DNA of 64,000 nt, from positions 1 through 64,000 of the forward strand of contig NW_013546178.1 of assembly GCF_000760515.2 (NCBI RefSeq), in the 5' to 3' direction. Shown one piece after another: positions 1 to 10,209 of the stretch (the first letter of the stretch is position 1; each line of letters opens with the position of its first letter). Under the pieces are notes generated by a model. That model saw only the letters and a program-made list of their open reading frames with translations, did not search any database and was not told the DNA's origin. Source of the DNA: Mitosporidium daphniae. Taxonomy: Eukaryota; Microsporidia. Made by a program: the position numbers and the translations under genes.

Positions 1-2673
1 CAGTTCTAGTTGGGGCAGAGAATAGCGGTAAGATTCCAAATCTACATATGAATCGGGCAAATGAAAATCAGACACATCACAATTGGCATGAAACAGCTCG
101 CCGTATTTTAGAATTGGACCGTCAACGAAATCGTCGCCATTGATCCCAACCAGCCTGTCAAACTCTGCCAAATCAGAACTGATATCGGTCATATCAACCA
201 AATTTGGGCTCTCTAGGAAACATTGAATATCGCTGGAAATACGCCCCGTCACTGAAGTGAAATCATTCAACTCAAGGGAATTATACACGGAATTCAGCGA
301 GAAAATATCGCCATCGTCCTTGTCAATGTGATGGTACTTTAAAGGATCAATGAGGCGTTCAGATTCGCTTGTGATGTAGCTTTCTAGAAAGCTGAGTACA
401 GTGGAAAAGGTTTTGTGGAGATCGAAATTTTCTCCTCCATCCACATCAGCATGATGCTTCAAGGTATCGGTTTTATAGAAATTGGCATCATCGAGGTTGA
501 TTTGCGGAAAAGTCGATTCTCCACAAAACTCCAAGTGATTTTTAATTTGGTCGTCAATATCATGCTTAAGCTCGTGCTTCTTTTTCTTTTTCGAATTTTT
601 CTGCAAGCCAGGCGACTTGTAGCCGTTATTGGCGGAAAAATATTGTTGCTTGGCTGATGAGAAAGCAGAAAAATTATCACATCCATCTACAGAATGAATA
701 AAATCTTCCTCCGTAAGGAACATAAAAGGATTTGAAGGTTTTGGGATTGTATTTTCCTGGGAAATGGAGGAAAAAGTGGCCGATTTGGATGGCTTGAAAT
801 CGTTTTCTTTACTCGCCGTCCTGTGATCATTGTCCTTTTTTACCATTGAACTAACAATGGAAGTTTGCGACTGAATGTTTTTAGGCTTTGCAGGTTTCTG
901 TAAAGGATCGCTGGTTTTTTTAACGGAAGATTTGGATGTGAATGCACTATTTTTACATTCGACAGGCTTTTTGGGCATATGATCAGGGTTAGGGGTATTG
1001 CTAACATTCAATGGGCTGGACTTTGCTGCAGCCAAATAAGTAGGCTGGACCGATTTTGTTGCTGTAGGATCTTCAAAATCAGTAAGCGTATCCAAACCAA
1101 AGTTGAGTTTATCCAAAAATTCGATGCACGAATTGTTGATGTCCTCTAAAGAGCAGCAAAATTTGGGTGTTTGTTCCTCAAAATCGTGTGGCGATTTAGC
1201 TTCTGTCAAACAACCGAAAGGTGTCGGTGATTTGAAAGACTCAAAAAGATCAGACATCGGAAAATTTGGTTCTGAAAACGGGAGATCACTCGAAGTGTGT
1301 TCCGTATTTAAATCAGCCACAAATGTAAACCTTGATGATGACCTAGCCGGGTGCATAGACGACACGGATTGTAAATCTTCATTAGGTGCTTTTGATGGGG
1401 AAATTGGCAAAGCTATCTCAGCAGAATCGGCGTCAGTTTGCGCACATTTGATACTTGTCGCTTGGCTTTGATTCAACGGGGCATCTTTAGGGTCATTTTC
1501 AGGGGATCCACTTGGGCTTGCATTTTGATCGAAAGACCCGAGATTGGCGTTGGATATTTCCGATTGCGCTTGTGAAGACACTCCGAACAGCCTTTTCAAT
1601 GAGATATCTCTTTGACGGTGAGAAAGCGACTCTTTGGTGTATGAATTCTGGCTTTGGCCCAGTTCGTGTAAATACAGACAGTTTGATTGATTAGGGCACG
1701 TTTGTCCTCGTAAGAAAAAGGCGCAATATTTCGTGGTGCCATATGTAGCTCGAACTAGACATCCTTCAAGCAAAGAATTGTCAATATTCCCAATCGCTAC
1801 GGATGCATCCTCTGGCTTTTCAAACGTAAGAAATGCAGAGACCGTTGGAAACGTTGCTGCTGCCGTAGAGGTTGACCTTTTAGAGCTACTAGATCCAGAG
1901 TGATGCCCCTTAATATTGATGACAAGCTTTAAGATATTTCCAAACTTTCCAAAATATTTTTTTGATGCAAGAAGCTCTTCAAGAGCAGAAATAAAGACGG
2001 GATTAAAAATCGAAGTGGAGCGAGAAGAAAACGTCTTCTCAAACCGGTACAGGGAAAGAGAAAGAGGAATTCCAACCACATAGACAAGATTAGACTGCAG
2101 AACCCGAACATCAATCAAATGCTTTCTAGATGCAAGAACATTTCCAAGCGGTGCCCCACCTCGGGTCCCGTTATTATCAAGCGGGATAATCTGGTCAGAA
2201 GACAGGGTGGTAGCTGCTGGCTTCTTTTTCTTTAGACATGCATTGCCTTGAGTGGTGGATAGAGGCTTCAAAGAAACAAGGGGGCTATCTTCCTGCTTGG
2301 AATATGACCTACGGCAAGCGGGACACAGGTCATTAAGGACAAATTTGATGTGGTGCCAGCAAAACCTGCAAATTTGATAGCCACATTCGCAGGGAACAAA
2401 GTTGACATCGCCCATGTCAACCTGCTCCATGCAAAGTGGGCAGTCCCACTGCTCGATGTTTGATAGCTCATTGGCCAGTGTGCTTGAAAAGGCCGTCGAT
2501 CCACCCGATGAATTGTTGTTACCGTTTGATTTTTTCTTAAGCATAGAGGAGGCAGCTATAGATTCTTTTGGTGCCTTGCCAGATTTTCCAAATTTAGACT
2601 TTCCTAGATTGATTGTGACCCCGTTGGATGGTTTGGGCGATGTGCTTAAATCAGCTGATCCATACGAATGCAT
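1..2673 (-). CDS. NOT4: CCR4-NOT E3 ubiquitin ligase NOT4 (5' part; cut by window edge)
   Basis: Reads open from the ATG at 2673 to the left edge (891 codons) with no stop and no need for an intron. Domain order is that of CNOT4/Mot2. A C4C4 RING sits at residues 78-118 (CPLCMEQVD, then CGYQICRFCWH, then CPACRRSY). An RRM follows at about 185-310 (NLVYVVGIP, KYFGKFGNILKLVI). A CCCH finger lies at about 316-335, spaced C-x8-C-x5-C-x3-H. The rest is a long, Ser/Asn-rich tail running off the window. NOT4 is the RING ligase of the CCR4-NOT deadenylase and acts in co-translational quality control and mRNA decay; the RING binds an E2 enzyme. The tail is longer than in many fungal homologues. It is divergent from malate synthase, with an A/T palindrome between them. 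Confidence 0.93.
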   Translation of the reverse strand, partial: MHSYGSADLSTSPKPSNGVTINLGKSKFGKSGKAPKESIAASSMLKKKSNGNNNSSGGSTAFSSTLANELSNIEQWDCPLCMEQVDMGDVNFVPCECGYQICRFCWHHIKFVLNDLCPACRRSYSKQEDSPLVSLKPLSTTQGNACLKKKKPAATTLSSDQIIPLDNNGTRGGAPLGNVLASRKHLIDVRVLQSNLVYVVGIPLSLSLYRFEKTFSSRSTSIFNPVFISALEELLASKKYFGKFGNILKLVINIKGHHSGSSSSKRSTSTAAATFPTVSAFLTFEKPEDASVAIGNIDNSLLEGCLVRATYGTTKYCAFFLRGQTCPNQSNCLYLHELGQSQNSYTKESLSHRQRDISLKRLFGVSSQAQSEISNANLGSFDQNASPSGSPENDPKDAPLNQSQATSIKCAQTDADSAEIALPISPSKAPNEDLQSVSSMHPARSSSRFTFVADLNTEHTSSDLPFSEPNFPMSDLFESFKSPTPFGCLTEAKSPHDFEEQTPKFCCSLEDINNSCIEFLDKLNFGLDTLTDFEDPTATKSVQPTYLAAAKSSPLNVSNTPNPDHMPKKPVECKNSAFTSKSSVKKTSDPLQKPAKPKNIQSQTSIVSSMVKKDNDHRTASKENDFKPSKSATFSSISQENTIPKPSNPFMFLTEEDFIHSVDGCDNFSAFSSAKQQYFSANNGYKSPGLQKNSKKKKKHELKHDIDDQIKNHLEFCGESTFPQINLDDANFYKTDTLKHHADVDGGENFDLHKTFSTVLSFLESYITSESERLIDPLKYHHIDKDDGDIFSLNSVYNSLELNDFTSVTGRISSDIQCFLESPNLVDMTDISSDLAEFDRLVGINGDDFVDGPILKYGELFHANCDVSDFHLPDSYVDLESYRYSLPQLEL

Positions 2674-2763
2674 GGATAAAACGGACAGAGGATATTAATT
2701 AAAATGCAAATTATTTTTACTTTGCTGCTAGTTTGCAAGACATCATTTCTTTTCATTTATGTG

Positions 2764-2778
2764 TAAATTTAAATTTAC
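2764..2778. promoter_or_regulatory. A/T palindrome in NOT4/malate synthase divergent promoter
   Basis: TAAATTTAAATTTA lies in the 215-bp gap between two divergent start codons (2673 and 2889). Closely similar AAATTT/TTTAAA palindromes occur next to many other starts in the window, so a shared core promoter element is plausible. Function is inferred from position only. Confidence 0.4.
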
Positions 2779-2888
2779 AAGCTGTCAATTGGGCCTTTAC
2801 ACCAATTAAAGGGCTGATCCACACATCAACCAATGGATCAACATTTGATGCATGATCGGGCTCTTTTATTTCATTTACGCCCTCCATT

Positions 2889-4616
2889 ATGAGCTCGATA
2901 TCTTCCCTACCAAGGATCCAGATTAAGGGCACCATTAAGCAAGAGTATAAGAATATTCTCACAGAAAATGCATGTTCTTTTCTGATCTTTCTTCACTCTG
3001 CATTTGAACCAGAGCGAAGAAAACTCATGGACTCCAGAGAGCTATTGCTTCAGAAAATAAATTCAGGATGGAGGCCAACTTTTCCAACCGAGACCGAATA
3101 CATCCGAAACGACCCCATTTGGGTGGGTGCTAGTCCTGCACCTGGTTTGATTGACCGTCGTGTTGAAATAACGGGCCCAGTTGATTGCAAAATGATAATT
3201 AATGCGTTGAACAGCGGAGCCACGCAATTTATGGCTGACTTTGAAGGTTTCATTTGAATTTTGACGTGTTTCGTAGATTCCAATTCCCCCACTTGGACTA
3301 ATTGTATGGATGGCCAGGTCAACTTAAGAGATGCTACGTGCAAAAAAATATCTCTGACCATCCCAAACGGAAAGACATACAAGCTGAAGGGCAAAGTCGC
3401 CACTCTTCTTGTTCGGTAAACATTGTTTTTTATTGTAGACCGCGAGGGTGGCATCTTGTTGAAAAGCATGTCCTTATTGATGACCAACCAATTTCTGCGT
3501 CGATCTTCGATTTTGGATTGTTTTTCTTCCACAACGCCCAAACACTGATCCAGTCGGGCGTGGGTCCATATTTTTATTTGCCAAAAATCGAGCATTACCT
3601 GGAGGCCAGGTATGATGGGCATATCAACTTAACGCCATAGATTGTGGAATTCTATTTTTAATGCCTCTCAAGATTATCTTGCCATTCCAAGAGGAACCAT
3701 TAGGGCCACGGTGTTAATTGAAACCATTTTGGCCTCTTTTCAAATGGAGGAAATAATTTATGAGCTTAGAAGCCACTCTTCGGGCCTCAACTGCGGCAGA
3801 TGGGATTACATTTTTTCTTTCATCAAAAAATTTGGAGCATTTAAAGAATTTCTACTTCCCGATAGGTCTCAAGTGACCATGAGTACCCCCTTCATGTCTG
3901 CATACACGAATCACTTGATTTATGTCTGTCACAAGCGCCAAGTTCATGCTATGGGCGGAATGGCTGCACAAATTCCGATCAAGTCCAACGCAGAACTAAA
4001 TGACAAAGCCTTGAACAAGGTTCGCGATGACAAGCTTCGTGAGGTTCTGGCAGGGCATGATGGAACTTGGGTAGCCCATCCAGATCTTATACAAATTGCG
4101 AAAGAAATTTTTGATTCCAATATGCAAGGTCCCAACCAACTTCATGTCAAACCGTCTCTATCAATCAGACCGGGCCAGCTGTTGGATGTCTCCATCCCCG
4201 GGTCCGAGGTTACTCTTTCTGGAGTTAAAGATAATATTGCAGTTTGCTTGTTGTATATGGAATCTTGGCTCAACGGAAGTGGGTGCATTCCCATCAACCA
4301 TTTGATGGAAGATGCTGCAACCGCCGAAATAGCAAGAACGCAACTGTGGCAATGGTTGAGACACTCTGTTTCGGTAAAGCTCTCATCCAACTCATGTGCC
4401 AGATTGACAAAGGATTTACTTATGCAATATCTTAAGGACGTTTCTTCAGAACTGAAATTAACATCATCTACCGGGGTTCTCGCACAAACTAGACTTGCCC
4501 AGCTTCTTTTTTCCACAGACGCCGAATCTAAATGCCCCGAGTTTTTGACCTCCGCCTGCTATGACGATATTGTTAGGTATGTTCCATCTGCAACATTGAA
4601 TGCCTCCAAACTATGA
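2889..4616 (+). CDS. Malate synthase with peroxisomal PTS1 (SKL) end
   Basis: Exons 2889-3246, 3277-3415, 3439-3609 and 3641-4616 (introns of 30, 23 and 31 nt) give 547 aa, the normal length for eukaryotic malate synthase A. It condenses glyoxylate with acetyl-CoA to malate in the glyoxylate shunt. Seen: MADFED-type motif formed exactly across intron 1, the active-site stretch NCGRWDY (Arg near 276), and [10 protein letters not shown] with the catalytic Asp near 447. The last three residues are SKL, a canonical peroxisomal targeting signal type 1. All three introns restore conserved sequence in frame, so the model is well supported. The gene implies acetate or fatty-acid carbon use; isocitrate lyase, its usual partner, is not in the window. 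Confidence 0.95.
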
Positions 4617-4778
4617 CCCTTTAGTCGATAAATAAATTGCACCGAGTATAGCAATATTTTAAGTGTCCACCGGTTCAGTTTATAACTCGATCGATGGATT
4701 TTGGCACCGACATGTTGCGTGTCGGCTATTGTTGACGACCAAAGGTCAATATTTTGCTATCTACGTGCCAAGTTTTTA

Positions 4779-5405
4779 TTAATTACTTGAGGGAGTCCCT
4801 TTCTTTCTCATTCTTAGAGTATCGTTTTGAGCTTCAGAGCTCTTCTCAACAGATTTCTGCTCAGTCCTTGCAGGTGCGTCGGTCACTCCTTCCTCTTGCT
4901 CGTTTTGAAAGAACGCTGCAAACGGCGATTTGGGAAGGGGGAAAGGGCGGCTCAGATCACCAACGGCAGGGAATCCTAAAAGATGGATTTTCACAATCGG
5001 AGCGGATAAGAACGATTTTAGCGGTAAAATGGCTTGCAAAATCAACGGCTGCGTATATTCAAACTTCAAGTGAAGAAAGAGAAGGAATGCACAGTTGAGC
5101 AAGTTTTGTTTGACAAGCTCAAGCAAATTTGTACTGTCGTATTCTTCAATTGTCATCTCGATCGAAGTGGCCGATTCATCCGAGAAAGGCTTTGCGGGCA
5201 CTATGACAACGATTTTTGCGTCTCGTTCGGCTTTTTTCCTGATTCTGCGAGAAATAATATAGGAAAGAACGAGCTGGGTAAGTTGCGACAGGAAATATGC
5301 CGTTCGGACAAAAATTAGGTACTTTGGGTTTATCAGATCAAAGTAGCGTATCACCTGGACAAGAAAGAAGAATATGGCGAGAGACTTGAGCTGATCAGAA
5401 AACAT
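4779..5405 (-). CDS. PHO88: PHO88/SND3-type ER membrane protein
   Basis: 208 aa, intronless. The N-terminal third is hydrophobic, followed by the family signature region: FEYTQPLILQAI for the LKYTNPL segment, VKIHLLGFPAVGDL for VKIHLFGKPATGDL, then a Pro-rich stretch and a charged tail ending in basic residues. Pho88 (Snd3) is an ER membrane protein first linked to phosphate uptake and later to the SRP-independent SND targeting route. Length fits the family (about 190-210 aa). It is convergent with malate synthase (163 bp gap) and divergent from eIF1, with A/T-rich sequence at 5406-5440 as the likely promoter. Confidence 0.9.
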   Translation of the reverse strand: MFSDQLKSLAIFFFLVQVIRYFDLINPKYLIFVRTAYFLSQLTQLVLSYIISRRIRKKAERDAKIVVIVPAKPFSDESATSIEMTIEEYDSTNLLELVKQNLLNCAFLLFLHLKFEYTQPLILQAILPLKSFLSAPIVKIHLLGFPAVGDLSRPFPLPKSPFAAFFQNEQEEGVTDAPARTEQKSVEKSSEAQNDTLRMRKKGTPSSN

Positions 5406-5588
5406 TATCGAATAAAATTAAAATTTATGTAAATTTTTTTAACTTTTCTAGGTGAGCATGGAATCCGCTTCGGTGGCCGTTTGTGTCCATTTTAATCCAT
5501 TGCATTCGTTTGCCTTCCAAACTCCATTTTTGTTCTTTGCAGGAGATTTCTAATGCATTCTAGGTACAGCAAGAGCATAAGGTTGTAC

Positions 5589-6118
5589 ATGACAATTATC
5601 CCAAACGCTTCTGCTGCACATCCATTTGACACAACTGGCGACGAAGATAGCCGCGTAGAAGGAAACATACGTAAGTAAACGGACCGACCAGTATATCCTA
5701 ACCATATGCCATTGATGATGCTATTACCTTGAAGATGCCATGTAAATGGCGTCGATGATTCGAATGTCATAGTTACCCTGAGGCGTGTATTGTTTATCTC
5801 AATTTTCGTTATGCCATTGTCTTTAAATGCCTTTTTCACCTTTTTCTTCCCCTTTCAATAACCTTTGTAGACATTCGAATCCAACAACGCAATGGACGCA
5901 AGACGATCACCACCGTAGAAGGGGTTCCAAAGGAATATGACCTTAAAATGATCCTCAAGGCCTTCAAAAAGGATTTTGCCTGCAATGGTACGCTTGTCAC
6001 CGACCCCAAGATGGGAGAAGTGATGCAGCTGAATGGCGACCACCGCGATAAAATTTACGACTTTCTTATTGCCGAGTCCATAGCCAAGGCGGAAAATGTA
6101 AAAATCCATGGCTTTTAA
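5589..6118 (+). CDS. Translation initiation factor eIF1 (SUI1)
   Basis: Exons 5589-5670 and 5871-6118 give 109 aa, matching eIF1 (about 108-113 aa). The splice joins N-I-H to I-R-I-Q-Q-R-N-G-R, the conserved SUI1 start. GVPKEYDLK, DFACNGT and the terminal NVKIHGF are also present. eIF1 binds the 40S subunit and enforces start-codon selection. The single intron is 200 nt, about seven times the usual length here, and holds a C/D-box snoRNA candidate (5704-5788), which would explain its size. Convergent with PWP2, with only 73 bp between stops. Confidence 0.95.
5704..5788 (+). ncRNA. Predicted C/D-box snoRNA inside the eIF1 intron, LSU rRNA 2'-O-methylation guide
   Basis: Seen: a C-like box TTGATGA (5712-5718), a D box CTGA (5778-5781), and a 7-bp terminal stem pairing 5704-5710 with 5782-5788 (two G-U pairs). 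Degenerate internal D' (TTGA, 5729-5732) and C' (around 5753-5759) boxes are possible. The 11 nt at 5766-5776 (GTCATAGTTAC) are the exact antisense of GUAACUAUGAC, an almost universally conserved element of eukaryotic LSU rRNA domain IV. By the fifth-nucleotide rule the second A of GUAAC would be methylated. From memory this is the neighbourhood served by U15 in animals and snR13 in yeast. The first C-box base deviates from the purine consensus. Confidence 0.72.
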
Positions 6119-6191
6119 TTCAACGATAAATTGGATTAAAGATTCGCCCTTCTTAATGCTTTATTTCAGCCTAATGCTCACCTGTAATAAG

Positions 6192-9100
6192 TTAATCCTG
6201 TGCAATCGAAAGCGAGGCAAGGCTGACAAGCAGGGGCAGCGTGGAAATATTCTCGATGTTGTCCAAAGCCTTCCTCAATATGGGTGTGTAGCTTTTGATG
6301 ATCACAGATTCGATGCGCCGCAGTGCTGTGGCGATGCTGCTGCTGGAGTGTCTTGGCATGTTGGATGATCCGGGGAGAATTCTTCTGTTTTGGATACACC
6401 TTCGGATTATTGTAGCATGAACAGAGAGTAGCGCGTTGATCCACTCCAGCAAAAGCTGGAGGTTGTTATTTTGTGACTCTGCATACACGGCAAGGGCATT
6501 TAAAAGACGAAGGGCCCAGCTGGGAGACATCAGAGCCGAAACGGCGCGGATCGGTATTTCTTTAGAGGCGCCAATGGTGTTTATCATGTGGTTTTGTAAG
6601 GGCACATCGTTGAGCTTCAGGGCTATGACAAGGGCTGTGGTTGCCATTGAGGGATCTTTGTTTTCACCAATGGCTGCCATAAGTGTGGCCAATGCTGTGG
6701 TCGAAGTCACCTCAAAAGAGAGGTCAAAGGGATCAAACATTAGCGACTCATCCAAAGAGAAAACGTAAATACCCTCGCCCTGCACTAGGGCAGAAATGGA
6801 GCTTCCAGAAGCAACTAGAGTCTCAATAACAACAACATCCGATGATGTCGACGGGGAAGGGACAGCAGCAGGGTGGATTGGGATTCCCTTGAGATAGGGA
6901 CGGTGGGCGGCTTCCATGCCAAAGACGCTGATAACCCCACAGGATCCCGCTGCAAACAAGAGCGCCGAATCCGGGCTATAAGTTAGTGTGCGAAAGCAAT
7001 TGGTAGATGCCGCTTTGGAAAGTTGCAGTGCAGATCCTCGTGGCATTGCATCGGGCTCAATGGACGAAATCTGGGTAAGACTCTCTGTGTCGCAAAAAAT
7101 AACAGCCCCCGACAAGAGTGAAATGGCAACCTCGCTTGCATCTGGGCGGGCTGAAATGGCTAAAACTTCTGACCCAAGTGTGATGACGGCCGTGGCTGTT
7201 GCTGACCCTCCTTCTGAAGAGCTCCCCAAAATATCCCAAAGCCGTACGGTCTTGTCCATGGAACCTGTGATGATCCACTTCCCGGCAATTGGATCGATGA
7301 CCAAGGCTGTAATCGTGCTTTGATGGCCACCAAGGACATCAACAACGTTTCCCGTAGAAATGCTCCACACAAAAATGCTAAAAGGAGCGCCAATTGCTGC
7401 AGAAACAGGGGTCTCTGTCGTTGCAGCCACCAGTTCGCCCAAGGGGTCCGCCGCAAGCAAGGAAATCGGTCCCATCGAGGATGGTGGCATGCTCAGAGTC
7501 CTAAAGTTGCGATAGCGAAGCAAATCAAAAGCACGAATGGTCCCATCTTGAAAACCAGCGACAATAACTTTCCCCCGTTTGCAAAAGGCAAGGGAAGTGG
7601 TGAGGTTCGCGTCCTTTGTTTCAGAATCGCGAGTCTGCCCCCCCAATGTGATGAAAGAAAAGTTCGTCATGGCATCCCAAAGGATGACACCGCCATCTCG
7701 AGAAGAGCTGCTGGCAATTATGGAACCGTCAAGATTGATTGCAAGGGCTCCCCTAGCCGAAGTTGCAAGCAAATTCGATGTATTCGAAGGGGAAGCAAAA
7801 GCAATGCTCTTTTGCCGAAGTTGAAACGATTCAGACCCCCATTCCCAGACCGTAAGCTCTCCGTGTTCTTTCGTCGCCAAACCAATCCACTCGCCTCGTG
7901 CAGAAAGTGAAACAGAAGAAATAGGTGCCTGGAACGCAGATATTGACTGCAAAACAACACACGTGTTTTCTGGATTATGGACCCCAGAAAGGTCATAAAT
8001 TGTAAAGACCCCATTGGAAAGACCAACGACAAGAAGATCCCTGGATGCGCAGAACGCAGAAGCAGTAACAACTACTCGATTCATCAAATTCATAAATTCT
8101 CGTTTAGCTAGACCCCAGCGATGCGTACTCATCAACGAAGATGGATACAAAAGATCATCTGAATCAACTGCATCAATGTGATGTCTCTGATCGCCGCTAA
8201 CGTTTAGTTCAAAATTGTCTGCCCCATCGACATTATCAAATGAAGTTTCAGAAGGATCCTTTGAAATCCACCTCCAATGAAAAAGCGCACCCTCTTGCGA
8301 GACGCTAACGATGGTTTTAAGGGAGGATGTGAAATATGCCCCAACAAGTGGGTCTTTGTGGCCCGAGAGTGTGTATGGGTGATACTTGAATTTTGATCCC
8401 CTCTTCGTAACCAGTAATAGCTTGCTCGTCATATCGACAGAAGCGGTAAGTACATACCTTAGTGTAAAGACAAATGAAATTTCTTACTTTGAACACGGGG
8501 ACCAACAAACTGAGGTTATTTCATCTGAATGGCATCGGATTCGCACGATTTCCTGAAGAGGCGCCCTGGAAAGATCAGATCCGTGCTCAAAGAGGTCAAA
8601 TAAAGACCAAATCTGCACAAACTTTGGATACGCAATCGCAAACAGCCTAAAATTAAAAGCGATCAGACAAATGCATTTATAAGGTCAAAGGGGAAGGTGA
8701 AATCGAGTAATATGCCGATCAAATCAAGTAATATGTCGATGAAATGCTACAAAGGCAATGGCTATCATAAATAGGCCAAACAAATCAAAATTCACAAAAA
8801 TGCTACCTGGAATCTGGCGAAAATTTCACCACGCTGACGGGATGCTTGAAATTCATGCGCGAAAGAATCTGCCCAGAGGCATAGTTGGCAAAAACTGCCT
8901 TTCCGTCTACAGAAAAAGATAAATCATTTGGGACAATACGTTTCTCAATGGCAAGAACAAATTTCCCATTTGGCGAAATGTGCATTGCATTAATCTGCTG
9001 GCGCGTTTCGAATGGAAAAGTCATGAGAGAAGGCGATGTTGCCGAACAATCGAACTTTGAAATACGAGTCCCAACAGGGGATAATATTGTTGTATCTTCT

Positions 9101-9203
9101 GGCCCGAACTCTATATTTCCAGCACTATAAGAAACTCCGCAAACAGCCGAAAGCTTGAATGGTAAAATCGAAATGGTATGGATACCTTGTAGGCTAGTTT
9201 CAT
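6192..9203 (-). CDS. PWP2: PWP2/UTP1 WD40 subunit of the SSU processome
   Basis: Exons 9203-9186, 9153-8807, 8646-8488 and 8457-6192 (introns 32, 160 and 30 nt) give 929 aa, close to yeast Pwp2 (923). The 6-codon first exon MKLAYK joins to LSAVCGVSYSAGNIEF as in homologues. Two beta-propellers of WD repeats follow (RGKVIVAGFQDGTIRAFDL, then YRNFRTL, IITGSMDKTVRLWDI). The Utp12 C-terminal helical domain follows MFDPFDLSFEV. Pwp2 belongs to the UTP-B complex that binds U3 snoRNA and the pre-18S 5' end in the nucleolus. The acidic tail of yeast Pwp2 is missing. The 160-nt intron was checked for a snoRNA without a convincing hit. Confidence 0.94.
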
Positions 9204-9263
9204 TCTTTAAAATAAAATTCTTATTTCATTTTAAAAGCAGTTAAGGTCAAAAGTACATTTAAG

Positions 9264-9339
9264 AAATTAATTTGTAAATAATGCGCAACGAATTAATCTG
9301 TAAATATGCGCAACGAATTAATTTGTAAATATGCGCAAC
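9264..9339. repeat. Tandem repeat, three copies of about 25 bp
   Basis: Three near-identical units of the form GAATTAATYTGTAAATATGC plus GCAAC (25-26 bp, one unit with an extra A) lie upstream of PWP2's start and before the next gene. No coding potential was seen. The 9204-9505 interval otherwise holds only A/T-rich sequence. Confidence 0.85.
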
Positions 9340-9505
9340 CAATTGGCCTAATCCTAAAAGTTCTCTTTAAATCCACTTTTGGACCAATGGCGCGTCGGGG
9401 TAATTTATCCCTGCGATTATATTCCTCAAAAGGCCCACCTTATCTAAAAATAGAGTCTTATAAATCTCAAATGCATTTTGTTTTCGTTTAAATCTTGCAC
9501 GTTAA

Positions 9506-9802
9506 ATGATAAAAATAGCTCGAATCATGGGGTTGAAAAAGGCAGCAACAAAGAATCTTTCGGAATCCAATCCACCACCAGCCTCAAATGATTCCTCTGT
9601 TCCTAGCGAGGCTGTGATTTCAAACGAGCTCTCAACCTCTAATGAATGGTCTGGCTTTGGAAAGAGAATATCACGGAGATGCAATCACATCATGAGTCAA
9701 ATGAAGAGAAAAGATCCGAGATGCGAAGCCACAGCGAGTGAAACCACAGAAGCTAATGCTCCTCGGACCAAAAAATGGAAAAAAATTGAAACCTCAAATT
9801 GA
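9506..9802 (+). CDS. Hypothetical basic protein (98 aa), boundaries uncertain
   Basis: A 98-codon frame from an ATG, rich in Ser, Lys and Asn, with no recognisable domain. It is not antisense to another supported gene, so it may be real. Another frame stays open from about 9738 to 9959 with similar composition. Either a missed intron, a sequencing frameshift in the A-rich stretch near 9770-9790, or chance could account for the second frame. No GT-AG pair that joins the two frames was found. Sequence from 9960 to 10209 shows nothing further. Confidence 0.35.
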   Translation: MIKIARIMGLKKAATKNLSESNPPPASNDSSVPSEAVISNELSTSNEWSGFGKRISRRCNHIMSQMKRKDPRCEATASETTEANAPRTKKWKKIETSN

Positions 9803-10209
9803 CATCACAGGAAACGAAAACATGAATGCATCCAAGGCGCTACCATTCTATAATACAAAGCTCCCTGCTGTACACAAACCTATCTCTCCAAGCCTTCAGT
9901 TGAAGGGAAGCCATGGATATGAAAATCTAAAGGAAGGAAAGCAACAAAATGAAGGCTAATTTGAACATCTTCTATCCTATGACACCATCTTGCCTGCTGT
10001 TTAGCGAGCCTACCCTACTGACATGCCATAGTTAGTGCGTGTTAGCTTACTTTCAGACTGACATAAAGTTTAAAATTAAGAATTGATGATACGGATGATG
10101 CATCATTGGGACGCCCACACTTAATCTACGTTGGACACAGGGGATCGGTGGGGCAATTGACAGTTTCGCCAATAAAATTTTAATTGCTTTTCTTTCTCAT
10201 TGTACGTAC

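Noticed and set aside
1103-1694. Plus-strand frames of 122 and 60 codons
   Set aside because: They lie opposite the continuous NOT4 frame with RING, RRM and CCCH domains.
5492-5839. Minus-strand frame of 115 codons within the eIF1 intron
   Set aside because: No similarity recognised, no promoter-like element, and the intron content is better explained by a C/D snoRNA.
8647-8806. snoRNA in the 160-nt PWP2 intron
   Set aside because: TATGATA and CTGA occur but the flanks do not pair and no rRNA-like guide is evident.
9738-9959. Separate gene overlapping the 98-aa hypothetical frame
   Set aside because: Shares most of its start region in another frame and has no independent support; mentioned under the 9506 entry.
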